64,000 nucleotides of DNA from Diprion similis (lineage: Eukaryota > Arthropoda > Insecta > Hymenoptera > Diprionidae). Below the pieces are notes generated by a model. That model was given only the letters and a program-made list of their open reading frames with translations. It was not told where the DNA came from and ran no database searches. Where the stretch lies: the NCBI RefSeq assembly GCF_021155765.1, contig NC_060105.1, forward strand, positions 12,743,001 to 12,807,000, in the 5' to 3' direction. Position 1 is the first letter of the stretch; the number at the start of each line of letters is the position of its first letter. Position numbers and translations under genes: made by a program. This document shows, in pieces, positions 12,884 to 24,700 of this stretch.

Positions 12884-12959
12884 TACGTTAGTTGGAATGC
12901 AAGTATCACTGTAGTCAGCGATACTATGCAGTTTCTACAAAAGTAAAGATGAGTTGGTA

Positions 12960-13620
12960 GACAAGCGGGTTGTCTCAAAACGCACCATAAGTGATTAGTG
13001 AATTATTAGTGGGCGCACTTGGAAACCGACAACGTCCGATATTCACTGCTAGTTAACTCGCGAAGCGATGTTGGTCAACACGTGTTATCGCGACGGTGTC
13101 CAGCTATCGACCTTTTGTCGTATTTGATTTTTTATTTGTGTTCCGTGCTCAGGCCCTCTTCGCACCCACAATTCATTCTTCGTTCCTCTTATCTAGAAGC
13201 CTTTTTATTTCACTAGACTCAACTATCTCTCGCACATCCTGTGCACACCTGACTATCTCCTCGTATTCCCAGAACCCTAATCATGCACTCTGCTTTCTGC
13301 ACCGATTCACGTTGCGCTCTGCTCTCGCCAACACACTTCTCATCTACCCTCTGAACTTCACACCTCGTATAAACTACCTGACAATAAACATAAACTGATG
13401 TCATAAATATAACAAGTTATTCAACCATGAACCTAACCTCCGGTTTTCCTAAGACGTAAAAGCGAAGCCGAACTCTTTTTATTCCTGAAGGTCGTAACAT
13501 TTGTGTGTCTGATTATTTTCCTTCCCATTAGACTGTAAGTTAGTTTGTAAGTTAATTTCAGGATATTTTCCTTATAGTATAAGCATCGTTGTTGTCAATT
13601 TTGCCTTTTTGATTTTATTC
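12960..13620. other. Spacer with a pyrimidine-rich stretch
   Basis: No gene is seen. From about 13,130 to 13,400 the plus strand is rich in C and T and ends with ACAATAAACATAAAC, which contains a polyadenylation-like AATAAA. This could be the remains of an LTR or of a transcript end, but I could not define borders. Confidence 0.3.
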
Positions 13621-13626
13621 TGAGTT

Positions 13627-14689
13627 ATGGAGTCTGAGGTAAGTTGTCAGTAACGGTTTTTGTTTAAAATTTTCTTATTGAATTTTGTCTCATTCGAATG
13701 TTAGATCATTGAATTACTAATTTGCATTAAATTGATTTCTTTTTATTCGAAAATGTGCCATCTAAAATATTCTTTATTTGTACCTATTCACCACTTTTCA
13801 GACTTCATTTTTTTTCTAGTTCACGAGTCAAAGTTAAAAACTGTATGCAATATTTTTCGGGGATCTTTCTTGAACAAATTCGTAATGATTAGATGTAAGG
13901 GAATTCTAGGTGATAAAGTTTCACACACCTCATGTACCATAGAGCTATGATAGTGAACAACTCATCAGATATATGGAAATGTAATAATAGGTACTGTCCA
14001 TCTGGAGCGAGTTGTCTTACACTGTTTCCAGTGTTAAATTGAAGCTGCTGAAACTTTGATGCATTCTACGTAAAGGTGATGTCATATGGTTTCAAATGTG
14101 CACACCCTGCATGAAGATGTGGCAGGAAGAGTGGTGCTATATACATACGTTTGATAAAATCAATTCTGTCCAAGGAATCAATCCGTTTAAGGTGGATGGT
14201 TAGAATTAGTGCAGTTATAAAAATTTTTACGTTTATTTTGCATCACGTGGATTTGACTTTGGTAGATAAAAATTAATTTAGTGTTTTTTTTTTACAGCAG
14301 AAATACTACAAAGTTTTTTTTACGAAGACAAACAAAATGGATTACGTGAGAGCTTTCCTTTACATACGGGTAATATGTAGAATGGATGGCTCGTCTTCCT
14401 TACGAGGGATATTAATTGAAGCTGTTGAATTGGCTACAGGGACTTACCGTGGCGCGTGGTGGTGAGGTCGCAGTTTTGTTTAATGCAAGGGGATATCTTG
14501 ACTAAGCTCACATTGGACGATAATGGACACTAGTTGTTTATCAAAGTGTAAGATGTAATTTATTAACAAAGAAACCTTCTTCTTTGTACAATTTTTTCAT
14601 CATTTTTAATAGTTTGAAAAAGTTATATTATTTTTTTATTTCAGATCGCAGTGACAGCCCAATATAAACATATCCGTATGAGAATTTAA
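13627..14689 (+). CDS. Possible three-exon orphan mini-gene (42 codons)
   Basis: Three segments fit as exons in one phase: 13627-13638 (ATG GAG TCT GAG, then GTAAGT), 14298-14369 (after a T10-ACAG acceptor, ending CGG before GTAATA) and 14645-14689 (after a TTTTTTTATTTCAG acceptor, ending TAA). All junctions are phase 0, and the joined product is 42 residues beginning MESEQKYYKVFFTKTNK. I do not recognise it. The splice sites are good and mutually consistent, but such a short product could arise by chance, and extra exons may exist in either intron. Low-confidence candidate. Confidence 0.25.
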
Positions 14690-14699
14690 ATATGAGCAA

Positions 14700-15660
14700 G
14701 TTCATCAATTCCAGACGTCGGATGCGGCTTCGCTCCCTCAAATCTTCCCGCCATTTTTTTTAGCTGAAAGTCCTCATCGAAAAACAGTATCTCCATTTTT
14801 TCTCAGATTTGTTCCCTTCTTATTTTTCAAGTTATTGAATGGGGTATTCCATAGAGTTTTCCAATTCTTGTTTTATTAGTTTTTGTTTTTTGTATCTTTG
14901 CTACTCCAAAGAATTCGTTTTTTATGTAAAAAAGACTCAGTTTGTTACGTCCCAGCCGGTAATCGCGGTTGCGCCCTCTCCGCGCCACTATAATTACCGA
15001 CGTGCAATTACCATAAGTTCTTGGATCTACATCGATCCACATATTATTGCATTCATGATTCTTATGCATCATACCATCTGTCATCAAGCAAACCAACTCG
15101 TAGCTACGAAATGTTAAGCAGTATAGATATATTTTCACATTTGAACTGCATATCTTTTTCAACATTAGCCTACACACAGGATGCATAATCTCAAATTCAG
15201 ATTAATAAACTCTTGCAACAGACTTTAGACACAATAAGACAAAAAAGTAAAGCTACGTTCTGAAATGTGAAGAGCGTTAGGCAGGAAATTCGTAACCATT
15301 TCATCATCCTCTATTCCTTAATCGCGAATATACAAGATGCCCTGTCAGCACCCGCCGGTTGGCCCTCATGGACCAATCATGCTGTGCTGACTTATTTAAG
15401 AGCTTAGCTAATCAACAAAGAGCTCCTTCTCAAACTCCCCCTTTATCCATCTTTCCAGAAATCACGAAAGGCACAGATCAAAACATAATTAGACATCAAA
15501 GAATAAAGAACTTATTCAAAACTCAGAATCATTCTAGAACTCAGATAATAATCTGACATTGAAGAATCAAGTACTGTGACGCTGCACCACTATATGCACG
15601 TTACAATAAACTTCAAACCCAAGGATATTAATTAGTATCCTTTCCTCAAATCCACGGAGT
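14700..15660. other. Spacer, no supported gene
   Basis: A 119-codon frame on the minus strand (15186-14827) resembles no family I know and has no supporting context. From 15,347 to about 15,450 the plus strand reads TGTCAGCACCCGCC, then a TTATTTAAGAG box and an AGCTCC stretch, as in the U3/R part of an insect Gypsy-type LTR. No matching end or second LTR was found. Confidence 0.3.
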
Positions 15661-15662
15661 GA

Positions 15663-15772
15663 AGCCGAGTAGAGCCGAGCAGGGCCGAGTAGGGCCGAGC
15701 AGGGCCGAGTAGGGCCGAGCAGGGCCGAGCAGAGCCGAGCAGGGCCGAGCAGGGCCGAACAGAGCCGAACCA
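15663..15772. repeat. Decamer tandem repeat (GCCGAGCAGG)n
   Basis: About eleven head-to-tail copies of a 10-bp unit, GCCGAGCAGG or GCCGAGTAGG with AG/GG variants, stand out by GC content from the surrounding AT-rich DNA. The period is not a multiple of three. On the minus strand it yields a repeated leucine-alanine-proline-rich open frame, which is a by-product of the repeat and not evidence of a gene. Confidence 0.92.
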
Positions 15773-15779
15773 CCCCGAA

Positions 15780-16540
15780 GACCTCCGAACTCGGGCAGCT
15801 CGGCCACGCGGGAACTCACCAGAGCTCATTTCGTGATAAGAGTTGAAAGCAGCCAGAGATATGAGAAGAGAGAAGAGCCCTTCCCTTCCACCGACTCCAA
15901 AGGTCAGCCTTACCTTCTGTATTCGTTTTGCCGTCACTGCAGTCTCCCCTTAGACGTCACACTTTCTCCTATCAACCCTCCCACACACCCGCTCCTCTCG
16001 CCACCCACACATACGCTTAGAGTAAATTAGAATTAGAAAAGCTATCCATTGGAGTGTGACCAATTGCTACATGGGACCGTACTCTTGTTTTAGTCATCCT
16101 TGATCCGAAAATACACATCAAGTTTCACGTATAATCTCGCGAATTATTCCCTCTCAACCTGCTTCTCATCCGCATTCTCCTCCCATATTCTGCACGAGCT
16201 AGCTACTCGTCACAGTACTAAATTGGATTTGCAATCATTCCCAAATTCAAGTGCAGAGAAAATAAACCGAAATCAACCAAACTCTTAGATTCCGAACTTC
16301 GAACTCAACTGTTGCTATTGCAATCATAATTAAACAACTTTACGACGGAATAAACATTGTTAAAACCTAATGCTAAGAATTGATCTAAGAACTTGTTATT
16401 CTGTAATGAATATGTACTTTAAATTGAATTGTTTGTGTAAAGAGAATTATTTAAATCACGCATAGTGATAGTTGGCACGACCCAAAATAACCGAATTCGT
16501 AGATAGTGGAGAGCTGAACCATTAACCTGAACGAACCGCA
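15780..16540. other. Spacer, C/T-rich then AT-rich
   Basis: 15,880-16,030 is pyrimidine-rich with CCCACACACCC-type runs; 16,300-16,470 is AT-rich with several AATAAA-like words. Together with the TATA-like segment at 15.4 kb this could be a degraded LTR carrying the decamer repeat, but terminal TG..CA and target duplications could not be matched. Confidence 0.25.
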
Positions 16541-16549
16541 CGTTACAGT

Positions 16550-16749
16550 TCGCACGCATGGGACATCGAAAGGTTTGTGAACCTAAATTTAATCTGACTC
16601 AAGCAGCGAATCGAAGATCTCTCGCAGACGTTCTCCCAGAACGTACAAGCTTTCAATAAAAAATATTCTTCTTCCGTCGACGCTTGTGAAAAGCTCTCAA
16701 AATTGAGCTTAAAGTCTGAGAAGTTGTTTTTGCCATCGCCCAAGTTTTG
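16550..16749 (+). pseudogene. Fragment with a coiled-coil-like reading frame
   Basis: One plus-strand frame reads protein-like sequence: WDIERFVNLNLI, one stop, then LKQRIEDLSQTFSQ and a long polar-helical stretch ending LFLPSPKF and TGA. Heptad-like leucines and charged residues suggest a coiled coil. I do not recognise the family, and the internal stop argues for a relic. It may be a retrocopy or transposon gag remnant; the opposite strand has an open frame over the same region that looks like a shadow. Confidence 0.22.
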
Positions 16750-17935
16750 AAAATTTTTTCAATATATTTTTCAAATAAATTGAGATGGGTTCTTCATGAA
16801 CACACGAAAAATGAAATAATGAACCAAAATTGAAAAAAAAATTCAATTGGTATTATGCATTCAATAATTATTCTGTTTTCCTTCTTTTTCCTTTCTCACT
16901 CTCTTTTCCACTCTAGATATGAATAAAAGAACATAAGTTGTAGAAAATTTCAAATTTATTTCATATATTTTTTGTTAAAATGTACAAAGTACGAGAATTA
17001 GATTAAAAACCTTTAGTTATTGAAGATGATGGGGAAGTGGACATTGTTCTGATTGTGGTTAAACATACATTGTTGGGAATAGGTGAAAAAAGTGCAGTGA
17101 TTGAGTCTCTTCCACTGTTATAACATATTTAACAATTACTTATCTATTTATCTAATTATTTGCTTTCCCCGTGTGACGGCTGCTCCCCACCCTCTTGATG
17201 GTGCGACAGAGAAAGGACCACTGCAGGACTAACTATATTTATTTTTTTATAATTTTTTTTTATCGAAGCGCATTTTTTTACGAACAGAATGATTGTAGGA
17301 TCAGTCCGCTCCGATGTATACTTTCGGAGATATGAATTTTCAAACATAGCAGTGCAACAGTGGTATACAAAACTTTACATAGCTCGAACTCGGCCATTTT
17401 TGAAAAAATTTCAAAACCTTTAAAATTGTATTTTTTTTTTACATAGTACTACGGATATTTCAAATGGCGCAAAGATCCGTGACTTGACGGTTTTTTTTTG
17501 AGTGAAGTGACGTGGATCCGCTCCTATGTCCTTCGATCTCGGCTTGTGTGGCCCCGTAGAGACAGATATGGCACAGTCTATCTCGATAAGCTATGTGATT
17601 ATATTTTTCAGTCAACGGATTTACAAAAGGAAACTCTTGCGGAAGAGGTGTTGCCGAAGGTAGCACAGAAGTTTCTTCCTGAGACCGCTATTGGCGAAAT
17701 ATTTCATCGACATAACTCAAACCAGGACATAAATAGGCCTGTACTGCTGTCTGTTTATTTCCATTCTGCGGACATATTTTTGGTCTACTCTCTCAGTCCA
17801 TTCTCTATATCGATGGATACATGACCCCTGGAGGTCCATAATAATATAAAGCTTTTACTTTGTCAATTATCAAAGGGCACGGATATTGGCAGCTCCAAAC
17901 TACTGATTCTTGTATGTTGACTAATGTTCATTTAA
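16750..17935. other. AT-rich spacer with one unassigned frame
   Basis: Nothing is recognised. A 108-codon plus-strand frame (17498-17824) contains the protein-like segment LQKETLAEEVLPKVAQKFL, but it starts without context and resembles no family known to me. Poly(T) tracts occur near 17,245 and 17,430. Confidence 0.25.
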
Positions 17936-18127
17936 ACCTTAAGCTTCCGGTTAACTTGTTTTCGGTCCGAAACAAACTGTGAGCCCGATTCTATATAAAT
18001 TATATGACAATGATTTCCAATTTCTCACATCAGCTAGATCTCCGGTCATTATTGTTACGTAATTAGTATGGTATCGAGCGCGCATTTTGTTTCGAACCGA
18101 AAACAAGTGAGCCGGCGGCCAAAGGCA
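17936..18127. mobile_element. MITE family A, copy 1 (terminal inverted repeats about 50 bp)
   Basis: The left end reads CTTGTTTTCGGTCCGAAACA and the right end, inverted, reads CTTGTTTTCGGTTCGAAACA. Complementarity continues inward through the GAGCCCGATTCTATA region and outward to CCTTAAGCTTCCGG. No coding capacity. Related copies lie at 52.3-52.9 kb and, as one end only, at 46.9 kb. The superfamily is unknown. Confidence 0.8.
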
Positions 18128-18129
18128 TT

Positions 18130-20250
18130 AATTCGAGAGTTGCTCTGCCTCTGTCCTAGGGAATATTCATCGCTGCCAGCTAATTAAGGAATGCACCCAT
18201 TTTCGTGACATAATTCAGAATCAAACTCCTGAATTGTCCGGAAATGTCCGTTAAGACCTCACAGATGATGAAAAATCTACTATTGGGCCCATAGAACTAT
18301 ACGAATCATTGACATATAGTATGGACTACGATTAGGCCAGTAGAATATGGCCGGCTGGAACACAAATTTTTCCACGTGCACTCCGTATTCGAATTTGCAA
18401 TAAAATGAACGTTAATTAAATTAACAAACTTATAGGGACCCAAATAAGTAATTTCAACCACAAGCAAGCGTTAGATGGATGAAAAATGTGTCATTGTATG
18501 TACGTGCAATCGGGTGACGACATTGATAGAGGCAGGATCGTCGATTAATAATTTTGTGTCCCGCAACCAAAATTGCCTGGATTTTTTTTTCTTTTTCGTA
18601 ACATATTAATTATTGTAGGTTTCAGTATTTAAAAATTTCAAATTTGTATGGAAACTCAATTTTCTCAGTGAACGTTAGGGATTAGTTAGGATAAAATAGA
18701 AAATTTTATAATACTGGGGCATCGGGAGATCACGTCTCTATCACGTCCCTGGCGCGTTATACGCTACAATCCACACAGCCAATAAAACTCTTAAAACGAG
18801 AGAGCAATTGACCTCTACGGCGTTCTCTCTGTGTCTAACTCTAGGAGACCACTATGGGATGTTGATATGGGATCTCTCTGTCTTCGTCTAGCCGCCATGT
18901 GCGGCTGGGCATACGTATTACTACGAGGCGAAGAACGCATCAGACAAGGATAGAGGAATCCTATATGCGGCTTTCTCTTTCTATTGCACTATCGTATTCA
19001 CGAACGGGCTACCTTCGCCCTCCCTCGGTCTATTATTATATGTCTATGATTGGGCCAGAGGCCTACAGGTGCACCAAGTGGAGCTAGTGAAAAACACCAT
19101 TGAGTGTGCGCTGCATGCGATTTTCTTAGGCTAGGTTTACATGAGCGCGGAGGCACAGAGTGCGGTCGAGCGATAACCAATCGTAATCCTTGAAATCTAG
19201 TAATCAATGTATTTCATGCATTTTGACCGGTTGATGGTTCCCCTTCCGCAATTAGTTGAAACCTTGGAGAATTGCACTCATTGCGCATCATCTTGTTTTA
19301 TTGCTTCTAATTCAGTGTTATCAGATCAAGGGGTTTCCCCTTATATTTAGGGGAAGGTTTGGAAGCGTCTAGGGGGAAGGAACCTTCAGGATTTTTTTCA
19401 GGGGTTTTTATTTTGACCTCTTAAGCTTTGGATCCACATATTGCCTTATTAATTCAAATGGATTTTTGATCAGAATTAATATCATTCGACAGAAATTTAT
19501 GAATTTGTTTGATTTGACGTGTTTCGATGCTCGTTTCGATCTTTTGTGCGGCAATACCTCGACCGCTTTTGTTTAAGCTTGCCTTGGCCGTCTTGGCCGC
19601 TGCGCTCAGCGTAAAACATGTGTATGTATGTACATCTTATTAGGAAAAAATCTAGGGGATTTTTATTTCTAATCTAGGGGGATTTAGGAGCAAGTGTTGG
19701 CTGACTTGGAAGAAAGCTGATTGAAGCCATCTGGCGACAGTAGTATATGCTCTAGGCACCGAGTGCAGCTAGTGGAAATCACCATCAGCATTCCTATTTC
19801 TGATTTCGTATAAACAGAGGCCCATAACAATTACCAATCATTAACTATTAATTGTAATAATCCTTTATTTTAAATTCCGAAAATCTACTGAAGTTCTTCC
19901 TTGCCAACCGAACTTCAGTTCAAATATTTGATTCAAAATTATCCTTCGAAGGACTGTACACAGTGTACTACAGCCACAACGCTGTACCTTAGAATGTCAA
20001 ATTTGTAGGTTATATTTCTGCACCGGAAAATTTAAAGAGGTTTGTGTTTAGAGTTTTATATATTTTTACGGATTTTAATTCTTCATTTAATCTTCCTTTA
20101 TTCTTCTTTTAACACACTCATGTCGTGATTTACTATGAAACTTTCACAATTAAGCGACATAATAGCTTCTCTGATTTATATATATCGCTTCTGGGATATC
20201 TGTGTCTAAAACTGTAAAATCGATTTATATCCACGTCTTCGTGCTTTTAG
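18130..20250. other. Spacer with a GC-richer patch, no gene seen
   Basis: 18,720-19,200 is richer in GC than its surroundings and has short overlapping frames on both strands, none recognisable. A roughly 28-bp phrase (CACCAAGTGGAGCTAGTG...) at 19,071 recurs in diverged form at 19,757 (CACCGAGTGCAGCTAGTG...). Around 19,330-19,680 there are several TAGGGG words. These may be edges of an old element. Confidence 0.3.
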
Positions 20251-20261
20251 GTTATATTTAA

Positions 20262-20534
20262 CTAAAAACTGCACTTGTCAGATACACAAGATTTGCTTAT
20301 ACAGCTGTCATTCGTTTTCTCGCTTGTAATGAGCTTTTTAATTCTGACTCGCTCAACAAGTCGCCGATGAAATTTTTGATCCTTAGTTGTTTTCGGTTGT
20401 GCTTGGGAAATAATTTTCTTAGTAAGATTTCTAATGTTCATATCCAAAATATACGCAATTAAAAAATTCCATAGTTCGGTAGACCGAAACAAAACTTTTT
20501 CCTGCAACCGATTGGTATTTTTTATTACTGACAT
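20262..20534 (-). CDS. Unassigned 90-codon ORF
   Basis: A single ATG-initiated frame of 90 residues begins MSVIKNTNRLQEKVLFRSTE. It is basic, with a central KKIISQAQPKTTKDQKF stretch and three cysteines near the end, and has no signal peptide or membrane helix. I recognise no domain. It lies 1.3 kb upstream of SLC30A9 on the opposite strand. The balanced composition is suggestive, but chance ORFs of this length occur in AT-rich DNA and no splice or polyadenylation evidence was found. Confidence 0.25.
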   Translation of the reverse strand: MSVIKNTNRLQEKVLFRSTELWNFLIAYILDMNIRNLTKKIISQAQPKTTKDQKFHRRLVERVRIKKLITSEKTNDSCISKSCVSDKCSF

Positions 20535-20539
20535 TTATG

Positions 20540-21620
20540 ATCAACTGTTGTTATTAAATTTTTATTAAAATTACTCTCATTAAAATGGGAAATATTTGTT
20601 TACCCACTAATCGTTAAGTTTTCTATAAGTAACATCATTTTCCTATTTTAATTTCTATTTCCGCTGTACAAATATTGAAACCCATCATAAATACGACACT
20701 GTAAATAGTTCACAAATGTGAGTTGGTATAACTTTTTTGGATATGGAATATACCAAGTTCATTACAATGTATTTGTTATTTCATTATTGATTATTTACCA
20801 TCGTTACCAAAATTCTAGTTATTACTGATTCATTCAACTGAAAAATTTCTGAAGCAGTTCATTCGAATCCTTGATAGTGAATAGTGATTCGACTTAACCA
20901 ATTATTGTACTTCATTCATAGCACATGAACATATTTAATGCTCATTGTGACTAGATTGTCAAATTTTCAAAAATCTGATAACTCAACCATATGTACTTTA
21001 GTTTGATATATTTTCTTTTAAATCTATGTTGGTTTCCAATCTGAGGATACCGACTAATTTACGCCACTGATTTAGTCTTTCATTTATTTTTGAATTGACG
21101 TAGAAATTTTGTCCATCCACCAATCTGTTTCTTAGATATTGAAGAAAAGATATGTTTGTATTCTTTTTTTAATTTTAATAGATGGAAAGTGGTAAAAAGT
21201 ATATTTAAAGGGGTCAAGATGCTTGAATAGTTGAGCAAAGTAAGCTTGACGATGAAATTGTTGGGATAACCAGTGTAGTTTTAAGAATAGTTTTGTCGCA
21301 AGAATAGAATTATCTGATATTCAGTCAACTCTAATCAAACAGAGAAATATATGCTTGAAGCTTCAAGTGTCATTTGAACAAAACTTTGAACAACCTGCAC
21401 CACGCAATTTTTTTCAGCAAACATTTTCACAAGTTATAATACCAATTTATCAAACGTAACTAATTCTTAAGATAATTGTCATGTACAGTGAACAAGTCTT
21501 GCAAAACAACTAGCTTGATATAGAATTGTTTATATTTTTGTTAAAATGAATGCTTAGAGAACCTTATTCATACAATTCAATTTCTACTTATGTGCAAATG
21601 ATAATTTTTCGTTCAGCATT
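20540..21620. other. AT-rich intergenic spacer, nothing recognised
   Basis: No open frame, repeat or element was recognised in this stretch. Confidence 0.4.
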
Positions 21621-21621
21621 C

Positions 21622-21656
21622 TGTTACCTTAACATTACTAACTTCAACCTTATCTG
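21622..21656. mobile_element. Solitary terminal repeat of the hAT-like MITE family
   Basis: The sequence CTGTTACCTTAACATTACTA then ACTTCAACCTTA matches, in inverse orientation, the terminal repeat of the complete element at 62.6-62.8 kb (AGGTTGAAGTTAGAAACGTT). No partner end was found at lower coordinates, so only one end survives. It lies about 140 bp upstream of the SLC30A9 start codon, possibly within its promoter or 5' UTR. Confidence 0.5.
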
Positions 21657-21794
21657 TTAGTTGAGGTAAAAAGTAAGAACCACCAATATTATATACTTCT
21701 AGCATGCATCGTACTGATATAAAAAACGTCTCTTTTAAAGTTAATCGAATTTTTGATTGTCTGTGCAGATTAGTCGGATTGAAGTGTAGCGACA

Positions 21795-24700
21795 ATGTTA
21801 CACCAGTCATATGGCCTGCAAAGTTTCATTCGGAAAAATATTGTTTGCCATCATAGGAATCAGTGCTATATTTATCTTGTTGGACAAACAAAGAGACATG
21901 CAAGCATATTTATAACATCAAAGGCAAATAGCAAGCATAACAGTAATTTTGTATTGAATTCACCACAACTGGGAGTACAGCATAAACTGAACATAATTGC
22001 GTATGTAAATCCTAAATGGAGGTACGTTACAGCATCTGGTTTATCTAGTATATCAGATGGAGAAAAAAAATCTGGAAATGATAAAAAGAATAAGCTGTCC
22101 GATGCAGATCAGAAGATACTCAAGACTGCTGTGACAGAAAAGATTATCGAATTGAATGCAGAAAAGTTAGGGAAAATTAAAGAACGACCTCTGGATACGG
22201 ATAATAACGCAGAAAAAGCTGTTAAGGCTACAACAAAAAAACCAGAAAAATCCAAGGATGCCACAGCCAGAGAAGTACCGATCAGCAGGCCAATTATCAG
22301 TAAAAAATTAATCATATTCTTATTTAATTTATTATAATATTTCGACGGGTGATATTTGAATTATTGAATCAAGTCAATTCTTAACGCAAAGCCTCTACAC
22401 TTTTTTCTCCTCCAACTTAGATTGAAATACTTCATACTTGAGCCCTGATTTAGTGTATCCTTTCTTTAAGACCCACCAAAGAAGAGAGTCAAAGTCGATC
22501 TGTCTGTTTCCTCTTTGGAAAGGAATTTTATTACTCCTATTCGGGCCATGTCAGATTTCCTGTTGAAGCCAGCAGATTTAGAATCTTTACCCAAAACGAA
22601 AAGGAGATCACCACACGAGTTTGAACCTCCGATAACGGTCTATTGGAGAAAAGATGTTGAAGCTAAGTAAGAATATTAGTTTTCTTTAAATTTTTACTAT
22701 TTCTCATTATTAAACTTGCATATTATCATGTAATTGATGAGATTTTAAATGAAATTGTTATTTTAGAGCTGTAGAAGTATGGGGATCCCGAGAGGCACTG
22801 TTGAAGGAGCTCTTCAGAAAAGAACTGGAGAGGAAAACGTACCAGCAAAGTAATTACTTTTGACAATGATATTAAAATTGTTAGTTAACAAAATGACTAT
22901 TAGTAACAATATAAACATTATTAATGTGTGGATAAAAAAACTATACGATAGTTTTCCTTAATATTTTGAACATAGCTAATTTTTTTTTGCTCTGAAATCA
23001 TTTGACATTTATTAATTTGTTTGTAAATTTCGTTTCAGATGTTTTTACTGTAAAAAGAAGACTCAGAGATTACAGACGTGAAATGGGTAAGCAGGCAAAA
23101 TCAGTTAATGAAGATGGACTCTTTGGTAGATCTGGTAAAGTTGTTCTCACAGCGATAATAATGTGAGTGACAAACTGAATTAAACTGGATTTCGTATGTT
23201 AAAATAATAATGTTAAATATTTTTTCAAGGTTTTATTGACTATACTTAGTGGATAAATGTTTATGTGAACTTATTGAAAACTGTTACGCAAAATTAGTTA
23301 GTGGTGGACTACTATTCCGTTTACAATTCTAAATATTTTGTATTGAAACAAAATTTATAACTATGCCAACTGACATATTCATACTACTTCTACATTTTTT
23401 TTTAATGTAAATATGAAGAATTTGACATGGAATAATGGTCCACGAACAACTAATTTTGCGTAGCACTTTCTAACAATTTTATATAAAACTTTTTGCATTA
23501 CGGATGAAAATGGCAGTGTGACTATATGTTGGTCTTCATTTATTTGCGTCGGGAAAACATCTTAAAAATTAATGAGTTAATACAGAGAAAATTTTTTACA
23601 ACACTTTCAGGAATTTGAAGAGAAAAAACGATGTCGATATTTCATGATAATCCATTTCTTTCATATGTCGGCACTTTCTAGATTTTACGTCGTTAAAGTT
23701 AGTATTTTTATCGCAATGCAGTATTTAAGAAGAAAATTAGTAGAAGAGTACCACTAATTTGCAAATTCACAATAGATAACTTTGAAAGTGTTTTCCAAAA
23801 TATGAGTGTGTTTTACCTTATTATGGTGTTATGGAGTAGATCGTGTAGACTTTGATAAGCGGCTATCGGAACTTCTTCTATGTTCAGCCGAGGTGTTATT
23901 TGGCTCTTTCAGGCTTTGTACAAGTCGATTATGCACTTACTTGCCAATACTCTCAACGAAAGGAATGATAGAAGGTGAAGGAATCGGGTTTAAGGAAGGT
24001 AGACGATTTAAATGGTACAGTTGGTTTATTATTAATGATCAATTAATTGAATTATAACTGTGGTCAATGTGATGAAGTCGGCTTGGTAGCAGGGCTTTGG
24101 AAGTGAATCTTGTTTAAGCTATGTAGGATGACAGTAACTAGTTTAAGGAGTTTAGGAGACTTGCTAGTTGCAGTTTAGAGATCAACCTGCTGACTCGATG
24201 CGGAAACCGAGGCAGCTAGGTGAAGATAAAGAGAGGATGTGGGGTTTAAAGTGACTAGAAAACTATGGGAAAGCAATCTGAGGTGTGGAGGACGTAACGA
24301 TGGTTTACTGTATTTTAAACAGTCCAAAAAAAGTTGCAAAATAATGATTTTTCACAAAGGATTGTAAGATTATCATTACAAACAGCATCTTCAAGAGATT
24401 TTCTGATTGAATCTTCTTTTTTAATGAAACATATTCAGGGCTATCCCTACATTTAAGTATATTGTCCTATCGAAAAAGTGCAACTAAAGTAGTTCAAAAA
24501 AGAAGTTTGTTCATAGATCTTTATATTTAATAATTTCTTTGCTTCCCCAGAACAATTTGTAAATCTTAGTTTTGTTACATCTTGTTTGTGGTGATTCAGT
24601 TTGAAATGCAACTGAATCAGGAAAGTGGTCAGAACTGTTTGAAAAGTGTTTAACATGAAAATTCAAAATCCTACTGAGGTTATTTTGGTTAAGGCAGCCA

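Larger units (their letters stand above)
8901..12890 (-). mobile_element. Decayed non-LTR retrotransposon, I/R1-like LINE
   Basis: Read on the minus strand the parts come in LINE order: a gag-like ORF1 with a CCHC zinc knuckle, an endonuclease-RT linker, reverse transcriptase, RNase H, and a C-terminal cysteine segment. Having RNase H after the RT is a feature of I-group and related LINE clades rather than classical Jockey. Frameshifts and stops break all the frames, and a 400-450 bp insertion splits RNase H. I found no poly(A) or terminal repeat for a firm 3' end, which may lie somewhat below 8900, and the 5' end may extend to about 12.96 kb. No apurinic endonuclease domain is present. Confidence 0.88.

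Noticed and set aside
14827..15186. 119-codon minus-strand ORF
   Set aside because: No recognisable domain, lysine/asparagine-rich low-complexity tail, no splice or promoter context.
15663..15772. CRISPR-like array
   Set aside because: Units are 10 bp without spacers; a simple tandem repeat in an animal genome.
15567..15937. Leucine-alanine-proline repeat proteins on the minus strand
   Set aside because: The frames come from the 10-bp tandem repeat, whose length is not a multiple of three, so each frame repeats with a 30-bp period by necessity.
17498..17824. 108-codon plus-strand ORF as a gene
   Set aside because: Part of it looks protein-like, but there is no start context, domain or neighbour support; left as unassigned.
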